Source of the DNA: Chloranthus sessilifolius
Taxonomy: Eukaryota > Streptophyta > Magnoliopsida > Chloranthales > Chloranthaceae
DNA length: 64,000 nucleotides
Assembly (NCBI GenBank): GCA_021018995.1
Contig: CM037584.1
Span: 145,779,317-145,843,316, forward strand
Direction of reading: 5' to 3'
Below are positions 1-9,826 of the stretch, one piece after another. Below the pieces are notes generated by a model. It was given only the letters and a program-made list of their open reading frames with translations, had not been told where the DNA came from and did not search any database. Made by a program: the position numbers and the translations under genes. Position 1 is the first letter of the stretch. Each line of letters starts with the position of its first letter.

Positions 1-425
1 GCTAATGGGTTATGAGGGGGTTGGGTTTGGATCTGAGCCTGATGGGCTTGGGTTCATGGGCCTTGGGCTTGGGTCCATGGGCCTTGGGCTTGGGCTTGAT
101 AGGTTTGATGGGTTTGGGCTTGGGCCCATGGGTTCTGAGGGTTTTGGGCCAAGGCCTGATGGGCTTGGGTCCATGGGCCTTGAGAATTCTGGACCTGGGT
201 CTGATGGGCTTAGGTCCATGGGTTTTGAGGGTCTTGGACCTGGGCCTGGGTCTGATGGGCTTGGATCCATGGGCCTTGAGGATTATGGGCCTGGGTCTGA
301 TGGGCTTGGGCCCATGGGTTTTAAGGGTATTGGGCACCTGATGGGCTTGGGCTTGGGCCCATGGCTCTAGAGGTGTTTGGGCTTGGGCCCATGGATTTGC
401 ATGGGTTTGGGTCTGGCATTGAGGT
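1..425. repeat. Degenerate ~45-bp G-rich minisatellite
   Basis: Copies of a unit built on GATGGGCTTGGGTCCATGGG recur with starts near 158, 203, 254 and 299 (steps of 45, 51 and 45 bases), and shorter partial copies fill the rest. The steps are multiples of three, so several frames stay open on both strands. On the minus strand the frames read as Pro-rich repeats such as HGPKPIRPRP or MDPSPSDPGP. It lies downstream of the Ser/Pro-rich frame of O1 and may be a decayed extension of it, or non-coding. Confidence 0.75.
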
Positions 426-493
426 GGGGGATTTTGGGAGGTATGGATGATGGGTGGTTAGGCATGGTTAGGAGGGAATGGGGTATGGAGATT

Positions 494-1168
494 TTAGAGA
501 TTTGGATGCGGGGTTGGAGATGTAGGGTTCCGAGAAGCAGCCCACAAGGCGTACATCGTTCTCATGTCCTCCATTGAGGGCATGGATTCAAGTGTGAGAT
601 TGGGGGGTGATGGCTCACTTAATGATGGAGGGGGTTGGGAGAAATTGGGCATGACCCGGGTAAATAGGAGGGTATGTTGGGATGTGGATGGGCCATGTGA
701 TGGGAATGGTATGTGAGATGAGGTGGATGGGATGTAGGATGTTGGGGGCATGGATGATGAGAGGGATGGAACGTGGGAGGTAGGCCGGGGATGGGACTCC
801 CTATGGGGTCTTTGGAAATATGGGGATGCGGTAAGGGTGTTTGGATGGGAGATGAGGATGTATGGGTCGGTTGGGAAATGAGGGGTTTCAGTAGGGGATG
901 AAAAAGGGGTATGTTGGGGGAATGTGAGGGAAGGGGATGGGGTGGAGGTGAACACGGGTGCCCCAAATGGACCCGTGATATCGAACCTGGCTTGGGTGAA
1001 GGTGTCGGAGATCAGGTCTTCTCCGATATGAGAATGGGATGGGGATGACGGTGGGGATGTATCGGCTCTTGACATGATCCGCTGACGGGTGCTGTACCGA
1101 TGTCGCGAATAAGGGCTGAATACCTTCCTTCTACGGGACGAGCTTGAGGTTGCCGTAGTGACAGTCAC
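494..1168 (-). CDS. Hypothetical Ser/Pro-rich frame of O1
   Basis: A 224-codon open frame is the first sizeable frame downstream of the O1 primer site, about 1.5 kb into the leader. It begins with a basic, Ser-rich stretch (SSSSRRRK, then SRHRYSTRQR) and continues with Pro/Ser/His-rich low-complexity sequence, with a short less biased segment near the end (MEDMRTMYALWAASR). I see no zinc knuckle, protease or other domain. The first codon in the open part is GTG and the frame stays open upstream through a Lys-rich run, so the start is unknown. Ogre elements are known to carry an extra frame before gag, which would fit the position, but I cannot recognise this protein as that one. It could also be non-coding sequence with biased composition. 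Confidence 0.35.
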   Translation of the reverse strand: MTVTTATSSSSRRRKVFSPYSRHRYSTRQRIMSRADTSPPSSPSHSHIGEDLISDTFTQARFDITGPFGAPVFTSTPSPSLTFPQHTPFSSPTETPHFPTDPYILISHPNTLTASPYFQRPHRESHPRPTSHVPSLSSSMPPTSYIPSTSSHIPFPSHGPSTSQHTLLFTRVMPNFSQPPPSLSEPSPPNLTLESMPSMEDMRTMYALWAASRNPTSPTPHPNL

Positions 1169-1681
1169 ACCAAAACGTACTCTTTTTGTTTTCTTTTCTC
1201 TTTTTGTGTTTGTTTTGTTTTTGTTTGCTTTCTTCTTTTTTTTTTTTTTTTTTGGAAAATGATTTTTGATTGATGATTTTTTTTATTTGAAGAGAGATTT
1301 CTTTTGGTTCTTTTTTTTTGGAAGATGATTTTTTTTTATGGAGATTACTCCCCTTTGCTTAGATGAATAATGACCTAGTGCCCAGGGTCAACTCCCGTCT
1401 CGGGTGATATATGTACCTTTAGTAGGTCCCACGGCGAGATCTGACACACTTCGGAAGAGGCGAAAGGGAACCCTTTCGTTCTATTGAAGATGCAGGAATC
1501 CACGCAAACGACCCGGTCCCCCGGAGCAAATCAATGAGAAGTTGCCTTCTTGTGATTGGGCGGGGGCATGTTGGGTGTTAGAGGATGTGGGAGGCTACTG
1601 CGGGCACTAATACTGCTAATCGGGGACTTGGGGTGATGGATTGGGCCTCAGGTCGGGTTGCTGTGGCCCAGTGTATACTGG

Positions 1682-1842
1682 GCGTATATATTATGCACGC
1701 CCGACCAAAAAAATGCAGATTTGGCTGGGCGTATATATTATATACGCCTGGCTTAAATCTGGGGATTTTGGCTAGGCGTATATATTATATACGCTTGGCT
1801 ATTTTCTGGGGATTTTGGTTGGGCGTATATAATATATACGCC
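1682..1842. repeat. Four near-perfect palindromes in the O1 leader
   Basis: Four copies of a GCGTATATAATATATACGC-like palindrome lie near 1682-1701, 1728-1748, 1776-1794 and 1822-1842, spaced about 46-48 bases apart. The spacers are related to one another (GGGGATTTTGGCT-like). Each copy can fold into a stem with GC ends and an all-AT core. The same word occurs four more times in the O1 LTR. Confidence 0.85.
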
Positions 1843-2360
1843 TAGCAAAAACACTTCTGTCAGCTTAGTTTGATAGTGAACAGCAAGCCCGAATGTGGGT
1901 CTTTGAACTGGTTTCTGGGGAGGGATGCTCCCGGGGACTGCTGAGTATGTTATCGGGTCCCTCATTTCCGTTTCCTAGGCATACACGACTGAATTTTGGG
2001 TTTTCTACGCTCTCACCAATGTGGGTTTTACGGCTTGATCGAAATTGGCAACCCAACCGATATACCTCCGGCGCAAGCGCCTTCTCAGGTATTGGAAGGG
2101 GTGGTTCATTTCAGGATCATCACCACTAGGGCTGCCGCCTTACTGGGAACCAGGTAAATTGTATATGTGCCTAAACTCCCCAAAAACTACCCAAAAACGC
2201 AAAAATAAATTTAATTATGTCCCCACACTGTTGGGTCACTTTTAATTAACAATTTTTATAGGGGAGTAAAATTAAGTCCAAAATCGGGTCGGGGATGACA
2301 AACCCGTGCCGCCTCAACGGGCCGGCATTCAATGGTGAGATATGATGACTGAAATGAAAA

Positions 2361-2525
2361 GCGCGCGTAGGCCCGCCAAACGGCTAAGGCTCATAAATGA
2401 CTGAAATTTAAATGACGTAAAAGTAAATGCGAGCGGGCCCGCCAAACGGCTAAGGTGGCTTAAATGACAAGAATAAAAAAAACAGGAATTTAAAGGCGCA
2501 CGTAGGCCCGCCAATCGGCTAAGGC
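2361..2525. repeat. Three tandem copies, ~66-69 bp, in O1 leader
   Basis: The core GCCCGCCAAACGGCTAAGG occurs near 2371, 2436 and 2506 (the third has T for A), each followed by AT-rich sequence containing AAATGACTGAA-like words. It sits just inside the primer site of O1. Confidence 0.75.
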
Positions 2526-2670
2526 ACTTAAAGGACTGAATCGTAGGGGTGAGTACGTTAGTAAAAACAACAAAAATATAAAAAAAAACAGCAGAAAATA
2601 AGAAAAAAAACAACAATGGTTAGTAAAAAAAAAGAAAGGCCAACAAGAGGAGAAGTGCTAGGGTGATACC

Positions 2671-2685
2671 CCAGCAGAGTCGCCA
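2671..2685 (-). other. Primer-binding site of O1
   Basis: On the minus strand, two bases after the LTR end, the sequence is TGGCGACTCTGCTGG. Ending a tRNA acceptor in GAGTCGCCA fits a tRNA-Arg-type primer, as known for Ogre elements; I infer the tRNA from memory. Confidence 0.65.
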
Positions 2686-3383
2686 TTTGTGCGACCATGG
2701 ATCCTCTTGAATCCGTCGCAGCAATGCGCTCGCTTTTAATGAAAAGGTAGAGTTGCCACCCGGAGCTTTTGGTGACCCGGGAAACCTTCAAATCAATATT
2801 TTGAGCACCGAAGTGCTACATATGACTCTGATTTACCGGTCTTTGCCAAAGGCTCTAGGGTAGGGGCTTTGGTTATCGATCGGGAAGGGTTTAGGCACCC
2901 GATCAATCCGCACGTAGCGGTCTCTATCTATGGCCAAAAATTAAAGATAAAAGGGCAGAGTTTCCCCTTGCCCGAAGGCAATACGGTCCTATCAAGCTTT
3001 GAGCCGAACCAAAATTTCAGCGGCGTAACGGCTTGAATCCTTGGGCGGAGGAGACACCAAGAAGGTAGAGAAAGAGAGGGGTGAGCCGGAGCTCACGGGC
3101 CCTTGTTGCACCGTGGAAGACCGTCGCTTTAGCGTGCTTCCGATGGCTCAAATTGTATTGAAATGGACTCTAATGCAAAGATTTGATAGATTGGGAGTAT
3201 AGAGTGAAGCTAGGGCATAGATTTTGGCTAAATGAAGGTGATCTCATGGTTGAAGTGGGGTGGAATAGGTGATCTAAGCTTGCTAGAATTTTGGAAAATA
3301 AATGGCATTTTCTCTCGCTAGGATTTTCTCTCTCATAAGCTCTCTGATCAACCAAAATTTTCAACCCTTAAGGAAGAGGGGGG

Positions 3384-3400
3384 CCTCTCTATTTATAGAG
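3384..3400 (-). promoter_or_regulatory. TATA-like box of the O1 LTR
   Basis: On the minus strand the block reads CTCTATAAATAGAGAGG, itself a short palindrome. The same block is conserved in S1 at 14783-14798, which supports it as the LTR core promoter. Confidence 0.6.
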
Positions 3401-3675
3401 GAGGGGAGGGTTAGGGGCTTACTTAAGAGCTAAGTGGTTTAGCAATTAGGTAATCCCCCATCTAAGGTTTTCTAGGTTTTCAAGGTCCTAGGGTTTTGGG
3501 AAATTGGTTTTATTGGTAGATGATGGGGTGATCCCAAAGGTGACTTAAGGGTTGCAAATAAGATCAAAGGGGGTGCAACCAAGCTCAAGACACCACCCAC
3601 CCCAACTAAGGGGATGGTCAAAAGGTCAAACCAGATGAAGGATATTCGAGCTCCTATGAGCGATTCGAGCTAAAA

Positions 3676-3883
3676 GGGTGTATATATTATATCCAGCTTT
3701 AGGCATAATTTCACCAAAAACAGGGGAGCTTTGGGAAGATGAAGCCCGTGGTGGGTCCCATGCATATTGGGTGTATATATTATATACGCCCGGCCAAATT
3801 TCCCCAAAAATAGGCAAGCGTATATAATATATACGCCTGACTAAGCTAGGGAAAAAACGGCTGGGCGTATGTAATATCCATGC
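3676..3883. repeat. Four palindromes inside the O1 LTR
   Basis: Copies lie near 3676-3697, 3769-3790, 3816-3837 and 3862-3883. The outer two are degraded on one arm and the inner two are near perfect. They are the same family of words as at 1682-1842, so one word has spread to both the LTR and the leader of a single element. S1 appears to lack them. Confidence 0.8.
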
Positions 3884-4275
3884 CTGAGTAAAAGTCCTAT
3901 GATTTTATGTGAAACTTTGAACAGCCATAACGTTTGTACCGTAGCTCCAAATTGGGTGATCTTTGGCTTGTTGGAAAGCTGGAGAAGTCCTCTTTCCAAT
4001 GGTATATGGGTCATCCTTGGTAATGGTCTGTGTGAAATTCTGTAGCTTTAATCCCATCACCCGCTCAAAAGGGTTTAAGTTAGGTCTGGGAAGGGATTCT
4101 AGGGTTTAGGGATGACTTCTAAGGATTGGGGGAATGGCTCTGAAGGTTTTAGGGTGATTCCTAATGGTCTAGGTAGGTTCCTAAAGGTTCAGGGGGTGCC
4201 ATCGGAAGCACAGGGGTACATCTCTCCCGAAGTACAGATTGATCGGGCCTTGGGCCGAATTTGGGTGTCTACACA

Positions 4276-5315
4276 ACCATAGTTGGACTAAAGGAAAGAA
4301 TTAAATAATTTCTCTGCAAGATTTGGTTTTCTGAATCGATCCCCCCTTTTTTTACGGCTTCCTTCCTTCTTATAGCTTTCTCCTTCAGCCTCAGATCTAT
4401 ATTTCCTGCCAATTGCAACTTCTAGAATGATTATCTTATTCCCTCTTTTATTCCCTTTCTAGAAGGTTCTTCCAGTTTGTTAGAGTTGAGGGAGAGCATG
4501 TGGGTCGGTTAGGGTTTCCTAGGGCACTTTTAAAATCCTTACATCGGTCACCAAGGTGCCTTGATTTGCGTGTAACAGGTCACCAACTCGCGGCGTGTGC
4601 ACAGTAGCTTTTCCGGGAAGTGTTTAGATCGATTTTGATAGGTTGATGAAGCTTTTGATAGGTTGAAATCCAATACTTTAGTCCTTTCGCTCTAATTCAG
4701 GATCCTATAATTAGAGCTTCAGCATCTATAGCCTTCATTTGATATTTTCGATAGGTTGAGGGGTCCTTTCGACAAGTTGAGCTCTTGCACAATCGCTTTC
4801 GATAGGACTGTTCTCTGCCTCATAGGTTTCGATAGGTTCTCTTCTGGCTCCTATCGACAGGTTCTCAGACTTTTTGATAGGTTTTGTTCAAGCTCAGGCA
4901 ACCATTCAATAGGATGCTCCCTTATCATTTCCGACTGTGCGATAGGTTCTAGATCCTATCGAATTCTCCCCATTTTCACGATTTCTTCCTATTTCAGCTT
5001 TCAGATCCTATCGATAGGTTGCAGTAACCTATCGACAAGTTGTTCTCAGCCTGTTTTTCTTTTTTCAACGCTACTTTGTTGTTGCTGCATACCCCAAGTG
5101 GTCATTGGTGTGGGGCCCTTTTGTGTGCCATAGCTGGGTTAGAGCTATGGTGAGAGATGGACCTTCTTGTAGAGTACTTTAGGGTGGATTTCTGCACTAT
5201 GACTACTTATTACTGCTATCTACAAAACATGATCAACAAGCACTTATTAGTCAACTCATAGGTCTATCAAAGCTCATGTTAAGGGGTGAGAAGTGGTACT
5301 TTTCACTGATTAATA
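4276..5315 (-). repeat. LTR G, truncated D-type LTR
   Basis: Read on the minus strand from 5315, this matches roughly the first 1.0 kb of the solo LTR at 60346-62355. Shared blocks are the GTGAAAAGTACCACTT start, the many TCGATAGG words, and a stretch ending CTTGCAGAGAAATT then CCTTTAG...CCAAC.ATGGTT. It stops abruptly at 4276 where O1 begins, so the rest of this LTR should lie beyond the far end of O1, outside the window. The terminal TG is degraded to TA. Open frames here (such as 4756-5133) are incidental. Confidence 0.75.
4630..5045. repeat. Cluster of CGATAGG words in LTR G
   Basis: More than ten copies of CGATAGGTT or its complement, including the palindrome CCTATCGATAGG near 5009. Spacing is irregular. 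The homologous cluster in the solo LTR is at 60615-61020. Confidence 0.8.
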
Positions 5316-5593
5316 GTATGGGCTTAGAATAGGACAAAAAATAGGAGCCTAATGCTTCACTAGTGTCCTGAAGGTCACAACTCAGGCTCTTTACCAGTGG
5401 GAAGTCCTCAAGAGTCTGTGTCAAAACTACACGACTTATTACATGTAACCACATACAATGGTGCACTTGCATCTACGTATCATGATCGATTTCGATCCAC
5501 GGTGTCGATCATACAGGGTCACTGGGCTCGCGTACGTACACCCAGTGTGTTTGGGTTCGAAATTTTGCAAGGTGTTACATCCTCCCCTCCTTA
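5316..5593 (-). repeat. LTR H start and polypurine tract (chromovirus type)
   Basis: On the minus strand, a purine tract (5593 to 5580, AAGGAGGGGAGGA) is followed at 5579 by TGTAACACC, the start of a 3' LTR. The preceding bases, GAGGACGAAAACTTATTTAAGG, match the tract of B (28650-28683) and of A (34342-34372). Only about 264 bases of this LTR remain before LTR G interrupts it at 5315. Confidence 0.65.
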
Positions 5594-5989
5594 AATAAGT
5601 TTTCGTCCTCAAAAATTGACGACAGTAATGGGGAATGGAAGACGTGTTATTAGACAATATTCTATTTGATGATCTACGTCATGCAGTTAAAATGTAATTG
5701 TGAACATTCACGATAAGGGTGTGTGTGTTCTGAGGTTGGTCCTAATGACGCGTAATATGTCTCTAATAATCTAAACATGATATTCATGTGAATATATAAA
5801 CTCTCATGAGCAGAATATATCGATGATATGGTCAAAATTCCCAGTACTAGCACAAATGCAGTTAGCGTGAGTAAGCATGTAATAATTAAAGGCATGACAA
5901 TGCTAAATGAAATTTGACATTGTAGTTAAACACTTGTAATTTGTGATGACATGTTAACCCATTCGCATGCAGTTCATTCCATAAAAAAA
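5594..5989. other. Unassigned AT-rich stretch, probably H interior
   Basis: I see no gene here. By position it should be the 3' untranslated interior of the minus-strand element H. The junction with the plus-strand LTR F is not sharp to my eye. Confidence 0.3.
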
Positions 5990-7060
5990 TTTCAACCATT
6001 TACACGAGTAGGATAAATCATGAGCTGCTATGACCTAAAAGTAAGTGTTTACCATTCTCGAACTATTACTAATCCGGCTGCTCACCTGGCTACTCGATGG
6101 CTTGCTCGATGCAACTTCTCTGTTCAAGTAACCCTGTTAAAGTAGCTCAGGGGATTGACTTCTCGGTTCAACTGAACTTGTTAACGTAGCTCAGGGGCTT
6201 GACTTCTCTGCTCAAGTGACCATTTTAATGTAGCTCAAGGGCTTGGCATTTTGACACTACTTTGATTTCTTGTATGTGTATTCATGACTTGCTCCCTTGA
6301 TTTGTTCTAAGTTATGTTCATGATTGCTTGACCCCATTTGCATTATTTAAGCATATTATTCTGCATTCACAATATGATATGTTTTGATGCTATAGTCAAA
6401 CTCTTGATTTTGATATCCATTGCATCTTTATAAGACATGAATTTGAACTGTTTAACATATGCATCAAGATCATGAAGAAGTATGATAAAAGGTAATTTAG
6501 CATTGTATTCCTCCCTATTGAGCTTGGATTGTAGCTCATTCCTTGACCATACGTTGCAGCTGCAGGAGTAGATCTGGAAAGGAATCCTGAGCAAGAGGAG
6601 GATCCAGATTATAATCCTAAGGACGAGGAAGCGCAGTGAAAAGAGTTCTTTCCTTAGCTGCCCTTGTTCGAGAAGTGGAACATTTTGAGTTTTTGTTAAA
6701 CGGTACAGTACAATGTGAAGTTGAATACAATTGTATAGTTTTGTTCCACTTTTTAGGTGAAGATCGGCCTTCACCGGTGGATTATATAGTTGTGTGGTAG
6801 GTTGATGGAAATCTTTTAAATTCTATGTGCCTTTTGCTTATAGTCATAGCTCTGCTTCCGTATTTTGCGCTCTTTAATTTTGCGTGTTAGTAAACTTACC
6901 AAATGCTTGATGGCCCCACCTTTCCAAGTATCCTTTAGGGCAAGATCGAGCTGTCGCAAGTTGTATCAAAGCATCCCAATACAAAATTGACTTTGTATTT
7001 CAGATCGTGCGTATGATCTGACGGCACAGGTTTTGTAGTAAGAAAATTCAGGCTGTCACA
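5990..7060 (+). repeat. LTR F, 5'-truncated chromovirus LTR
   Basis: Blocks in the same order as the right half of LTRs B and E: GTAGCTCAGGGGCTTG repeats, a GACCATACGTTGCAG block (compare GACTATACGTCACAG in B), an acidic-codon-like GAG/GAT run, TTCACCGGTGG, TGATCTGACGGCACAGG, and the terminus GGCTGTCACA at 7060. Directly after it the Copia integrase resumes. A second terminus-like piece, GAGCTGTCGCA followed by AGTTGTATCAAAGCA (6951-6978), resembles an LTR end plus tRNA-Met primer site. The left limit is approximate. Confidence 0.55.
6108..6250 (+). repeat. Three tandem units in LTR F
   Basis: Three ~58-base units built on CAAGTGACC.TGTTAA.GTAGCTCAGGGGCTTGACTTCTC, each slightly diverged. Two related units occur in LTR B (8810-8882 and 30285-30360). 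Confidence 0.7.
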
Positions 7061-7227
7061 TGTGCGATTCATAAGAAAACAACCAGTAAGTAGGGCTAAA
7101 AGCCAATAAGTTTTTGGCACATACATACCACGGAGCAAGCAACGAGTCAATTCCAAGAGATGTTTCTTCTTACGCTCTGCGGCACCATTTTGTTGGGGAG
7201 TGTAAGGATGGGAAAATTGAGGAATAA
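7061..7227 (-). pseudogene. Copia integrase, C-terminal part of core
   Basis: The minus frame reads HPYTPQQNGAAERK, then LLRGMYVPKTYW and CFLMNR, which is the standard end of the Copia integrase core; the Glu of AERK is the third catalytic acidic residue. It joins the piece at 31175-31893 through the AATAA duplication around B. At 7061 it stops at the terminus of LTR F. The open frame that appears to run to 6935 is a composite of Copia and LTR F sequence. Confidence 0.85.
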
Positions 7228-9705
7228 TGTAACAACCCAAAAATGAAAACTCGTGTAGACCATCTCGGTACACATGCCAGTGCGGTGCGTGGTACTGTTT
7301 CGAATTTAGAAGACATCATTAGCATGTGTGTGAATGAAGGAACACCTAAGTTTGGTGTATAGAGTTCACAAGTGAACCATGTTATGGTGTGAAACACCAA
7401 GTAGGGTGTTTGTGCCTCACAAGGAAGCTACCCAAATTTATAAGAAGGGGTAAAATCCTTTCTCTTCTTTTGCTTGAAAATCTAGAGAGGAGAGTGAGAG
7501 AGGAGGAAGAAAGAGACAAAGAGAGAAAGCTTGGAAGAATGAGTACTTGGTGCTTGAGATCGTAGGAAATCTATGGTAGGAATGACTCTCACCATTCTCG
7601 TAGATCCGGAGAGTGACTTGGAGTGAGAGGGTTTGTGTATGTGGTGAAGAGGAACATCCCTCTTTGTGGGATTGTTGATCTCCCACTCAAACCTTTCATC
7701 AAAAGGTTTGAATATCATAAGCAAAGTAAGAAGAAGATCGCGATAGTGATCACAGGAGCGTGGACTCCGAAACCGTCCAAGGGCATCAAAGGATACCTCC
7801 ATTGATCACAAATGCATGCTTATTAAGGTAAGAATGTGTGAATTAGTATATACTAAAGTGTAGATTAATGGCCATGAATAGGGGTAATTAATGCCTTAGA
7901 AGTAGTGTATTGATTATGTAAAGAAGTTAGGTGAAAGGGGAAAGAGGAAGAAAATCTGAATTGATGAAGAAACCCCAAAATCTCGAAAGTCGCTCTCGCA
8001 ACTTTGAGCCTCACTCACGCGACTTAGACTTGCTCGCGCGAGAGAAGCTTCAGAATAGGCGTGAAAATGTGTTTTGAACAGTCACTCGCACGACTGAGAA
8101 TGAATATGTGATGTTGCTCGTGCGACCTTAGATGTTGCTCGGGCGACTATCTCAGGCTGTGAGTGAAAGAAAAGCAAGCACGCCACAGTTGCTCGAGCGA
8201 CCTCGCGCGACTGTGAGGTGCCATATGATACGCTTGCGCCGCGACTAAGAAAGTTAAGGCAATTTTGAATTTTTCTTCGAGAACTCTCCAAACCTTTTGC
8301 ATGTGTGGTCTTTTAGGCATTAGTTAATAATCTTTGAATACCTTAAAACGTAGGTTTGATGTGGACTATTGCCTAAGGATTTTCACTCCGTTTTGCATGT
8401 CTTAGTGTGAACTTCGTAAGAGGTAGGGGAAATTCAATAATATGACTTTTGATATGAATTGTGTAGATAATGTGAATGTGATTAAGCATGTGTGTGCATA
8501 TGTATGTGATAAGAATGTGAACATGATAAGAGATGAGCATAAACTAAATTAGTATGTTAAGCAAATATGTGTGATTGTGATAAGTAAGTAAATGTGAAGA
8601 TGATGAACGTGTGTGAATGTGATGAGCAAGAATGTGAAACTCAAAAGTTAGCTATAATTAATCACACTAATTAACTACACGGTGAATAACTATAAGTTAG
8701 AATTACACAATGATTTCAAGGTTTCTGTGAAATATATCCCCATCATGTATCCGGTACGACAGGATATCCATACATGTGGACCAGCCAATGGTTAATATGA
8801 AGCACAAGTGACTCTGTTAACTTAGCTCAGGGGATTAGTAATGTGGCTAGAGTGACCATGTTAACTTAGCTCAGGGGCTTGGCAATCATGTAAATTGTTC
8901 ATTGAACGACCGTGGTGTGGGGATTCCCACAGGTATTAATGTGGCTCCCAATGCTACATAAGCTTGGGAGATTATTTAAGTTAAAGTATTAAGTTATTTT
9001 GAAGCATGAGAAGCATATGAAATTGAATTAAGTAAGCAACTTGAGAACTAAGAGACAAATCATGTGTGTGTGTATTTCAAATTCAGTTATTTCAATTTCA
9101 ATCATTTAAAAGTTCAATTCGTGAAATGTGCTTTGAATTCAGTCATGAGATCTATGCTTTGAAATATGTTATATATTTTAGTGATATTTCTCCTATTAAG
9201 CTTCGATGTTAGCTTACCCTTCGACTATACGTCACAGGTATAGACGCAGATATAGGCATTGAGGATTCTGACCCAGAAGAAGATCCTGATTACATACCAA
9301 AAGAGGAATCGGATCTTCTGCCAGAGGATTATTTCCCTTAGGGGATTTTAATGATATTTTTGAGATTTTGTGTAAGGCTTGGTATGTCCAACCTTTTTAT
9401 TTTGTTTAAAATGATATGTAAATAGTTATTTTGAACCACTGTTTGGGTGATAATTGTTCATCACCAGTGGCTCATGTCGGTTCTGTCAAGCTTATGATTC
9501 ACATAAGGACAGAACTGTCACTTTGTTGTTTTGTCGAATTGAAATATGTTTTTTCATGTATATATGATGACTCTATCTACATAGTTAGAAATATCAGCGT
9601 TTCTTAGGCTTTGTGTGGATGTACCAAGTGTTGAATGATTCGGAGATCGCCTTATTGGTGATTCGACGGCACGTGTTTTCAAGTTCGAGAATTCGGGCTG
9701 TCATA
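7228..9705 (+). repeat. 5' LTR of B
   Basis: 2478 bases, TGTAACAACCC to GGGCTGTCATA. It aligns along its length with 28684-31174. A TTTATAAGAAGG block near 7437 is a candidate TATA box, and a cluster of CG-rich palindromic words occupies 7985-8235, roughly 550-800 bases after it. Small open frames inside, repeated in the other LTR, are incidental. Confidence 0.95.
7985..8235. repeat. TCGCTCGCGCGAC word cluster in LTR B
   Basis: About nine variants of a GTTGCTCGNGCGACT-like word (for example TTGCTCGCGCGAGAG, GTCACTCGCACGACT, GTTGCTCGAGCGACC, CTCGCGCGACT) within 250 bases. Many centres are CG flanked by complementary arms. The 3' LTR copy is at 29445-29710, and the same word occurs before the aORF at 26404-26570. 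Confidence 0.85.
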
Positions 9706-9706
9706 G

Positions 9707-9720
9707 TTGGTATCAAAGAT
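9707..9720 (+). other. Primer-binding site of B (tRNA-Met type)
   Basis: TTGGTATCAAAGAT directly after the LTR. It matches the plant initiator tRNA-Met primer site TGGTATCAGAGC in its first eight bases. Confidence 0.85.
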
Positions 9721-9826
9721 ATGGCTTTAGAAGTTTCTGACAAAACCTAGACTTAGTCTTCATGATTTTGTCAGAATATAGGGACCATATGTTGATGAAA
9801 CATTCGTTTCATGTATACATATCAAA

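Larger units (their letters stand above)
1169..2670 (-). other. Leader region of O1
   Basis: About 1.5 kb without a credible gene between the primer site and the Ser/Pro-rich frame. It holds long T-rich tracts (about 1190-1330), four palindromes (1684-1842) and three copies of a GC-rich tandem repeat (2361-2525). Small open frames here are short and follow the repeats. Confidence 0.5.
1..4273 (-). mobile_element. Ogre/Tat-like Gypsy element O1, 5' part only
   Basis: Read on the minus strand this is an LTR (4273 to 2688), a tRNA-type primer site (2685 to 2671), a long leader and the beginning of an interior that leaves the window at base 1. The LTR opens TGTAGACACCC and closes GCACA. Its start and end match solo LTR S1 on the other strand, so both ends are supported by a second copy. 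No gag, protease or reverse transcriptase lies within the visible part. The element is inserted in LTR G, whose homology to the solo LTR at 60346-62355 stops at 4276. The other end and the target-site duplication are outside the window. Assignment to Ogre/Tat rests on LTR style and primer site only. Confidence 0.75.
2688..4273 (-). repeat. 5' LTR of O1
   Basis: Minus-strand LTR of about 1586 bases, TGTAGACACCC...GCACA. It is homologous along its length to S1 (14103-15090 plus 25866-26285), including the start, the CTATAAATAGAG promoter block, the GACCG...CGGGTGCCTAA block and the end. It carries four palindromes of the leader type (3676-3883). The 3' LTR is outside the window, so insertion age cannot be judged. 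Confidence 0.85.

Noticed and set aside
2..370. Overlapping open frames on both strands in the first 370 bases
   Set aside because: They follow from a G-rich repeat whose unit length is a multiple of three; no frame shows a recognisable domain.
1682..1842. CRISPR-like array of palindromic repeats
   Set aside because: Repeats are degenerate, the spacers are related to each other, the setting is a plant retrotransposon leader, and no cas gene is present.
4756..5133. 125-codon plus-strand frame
   Set aside because: It lies within LTR G and reads across CGATAGG words; the homologous LTR does not keep the frame.
6935..7273. 112-codon minus frame taken as one integrase gene
   Set aside because: Only 7061-7227 is Copia integrase. 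The end below 7061 is LTR F and the start above 7227 is LTR B, so the frame is a composite.
9706..9722. tRNA genes suggested by primer-site matches
   Set aside because: Only the 3'-end complement is present; there is no cloverleaf sequence around any primer site.
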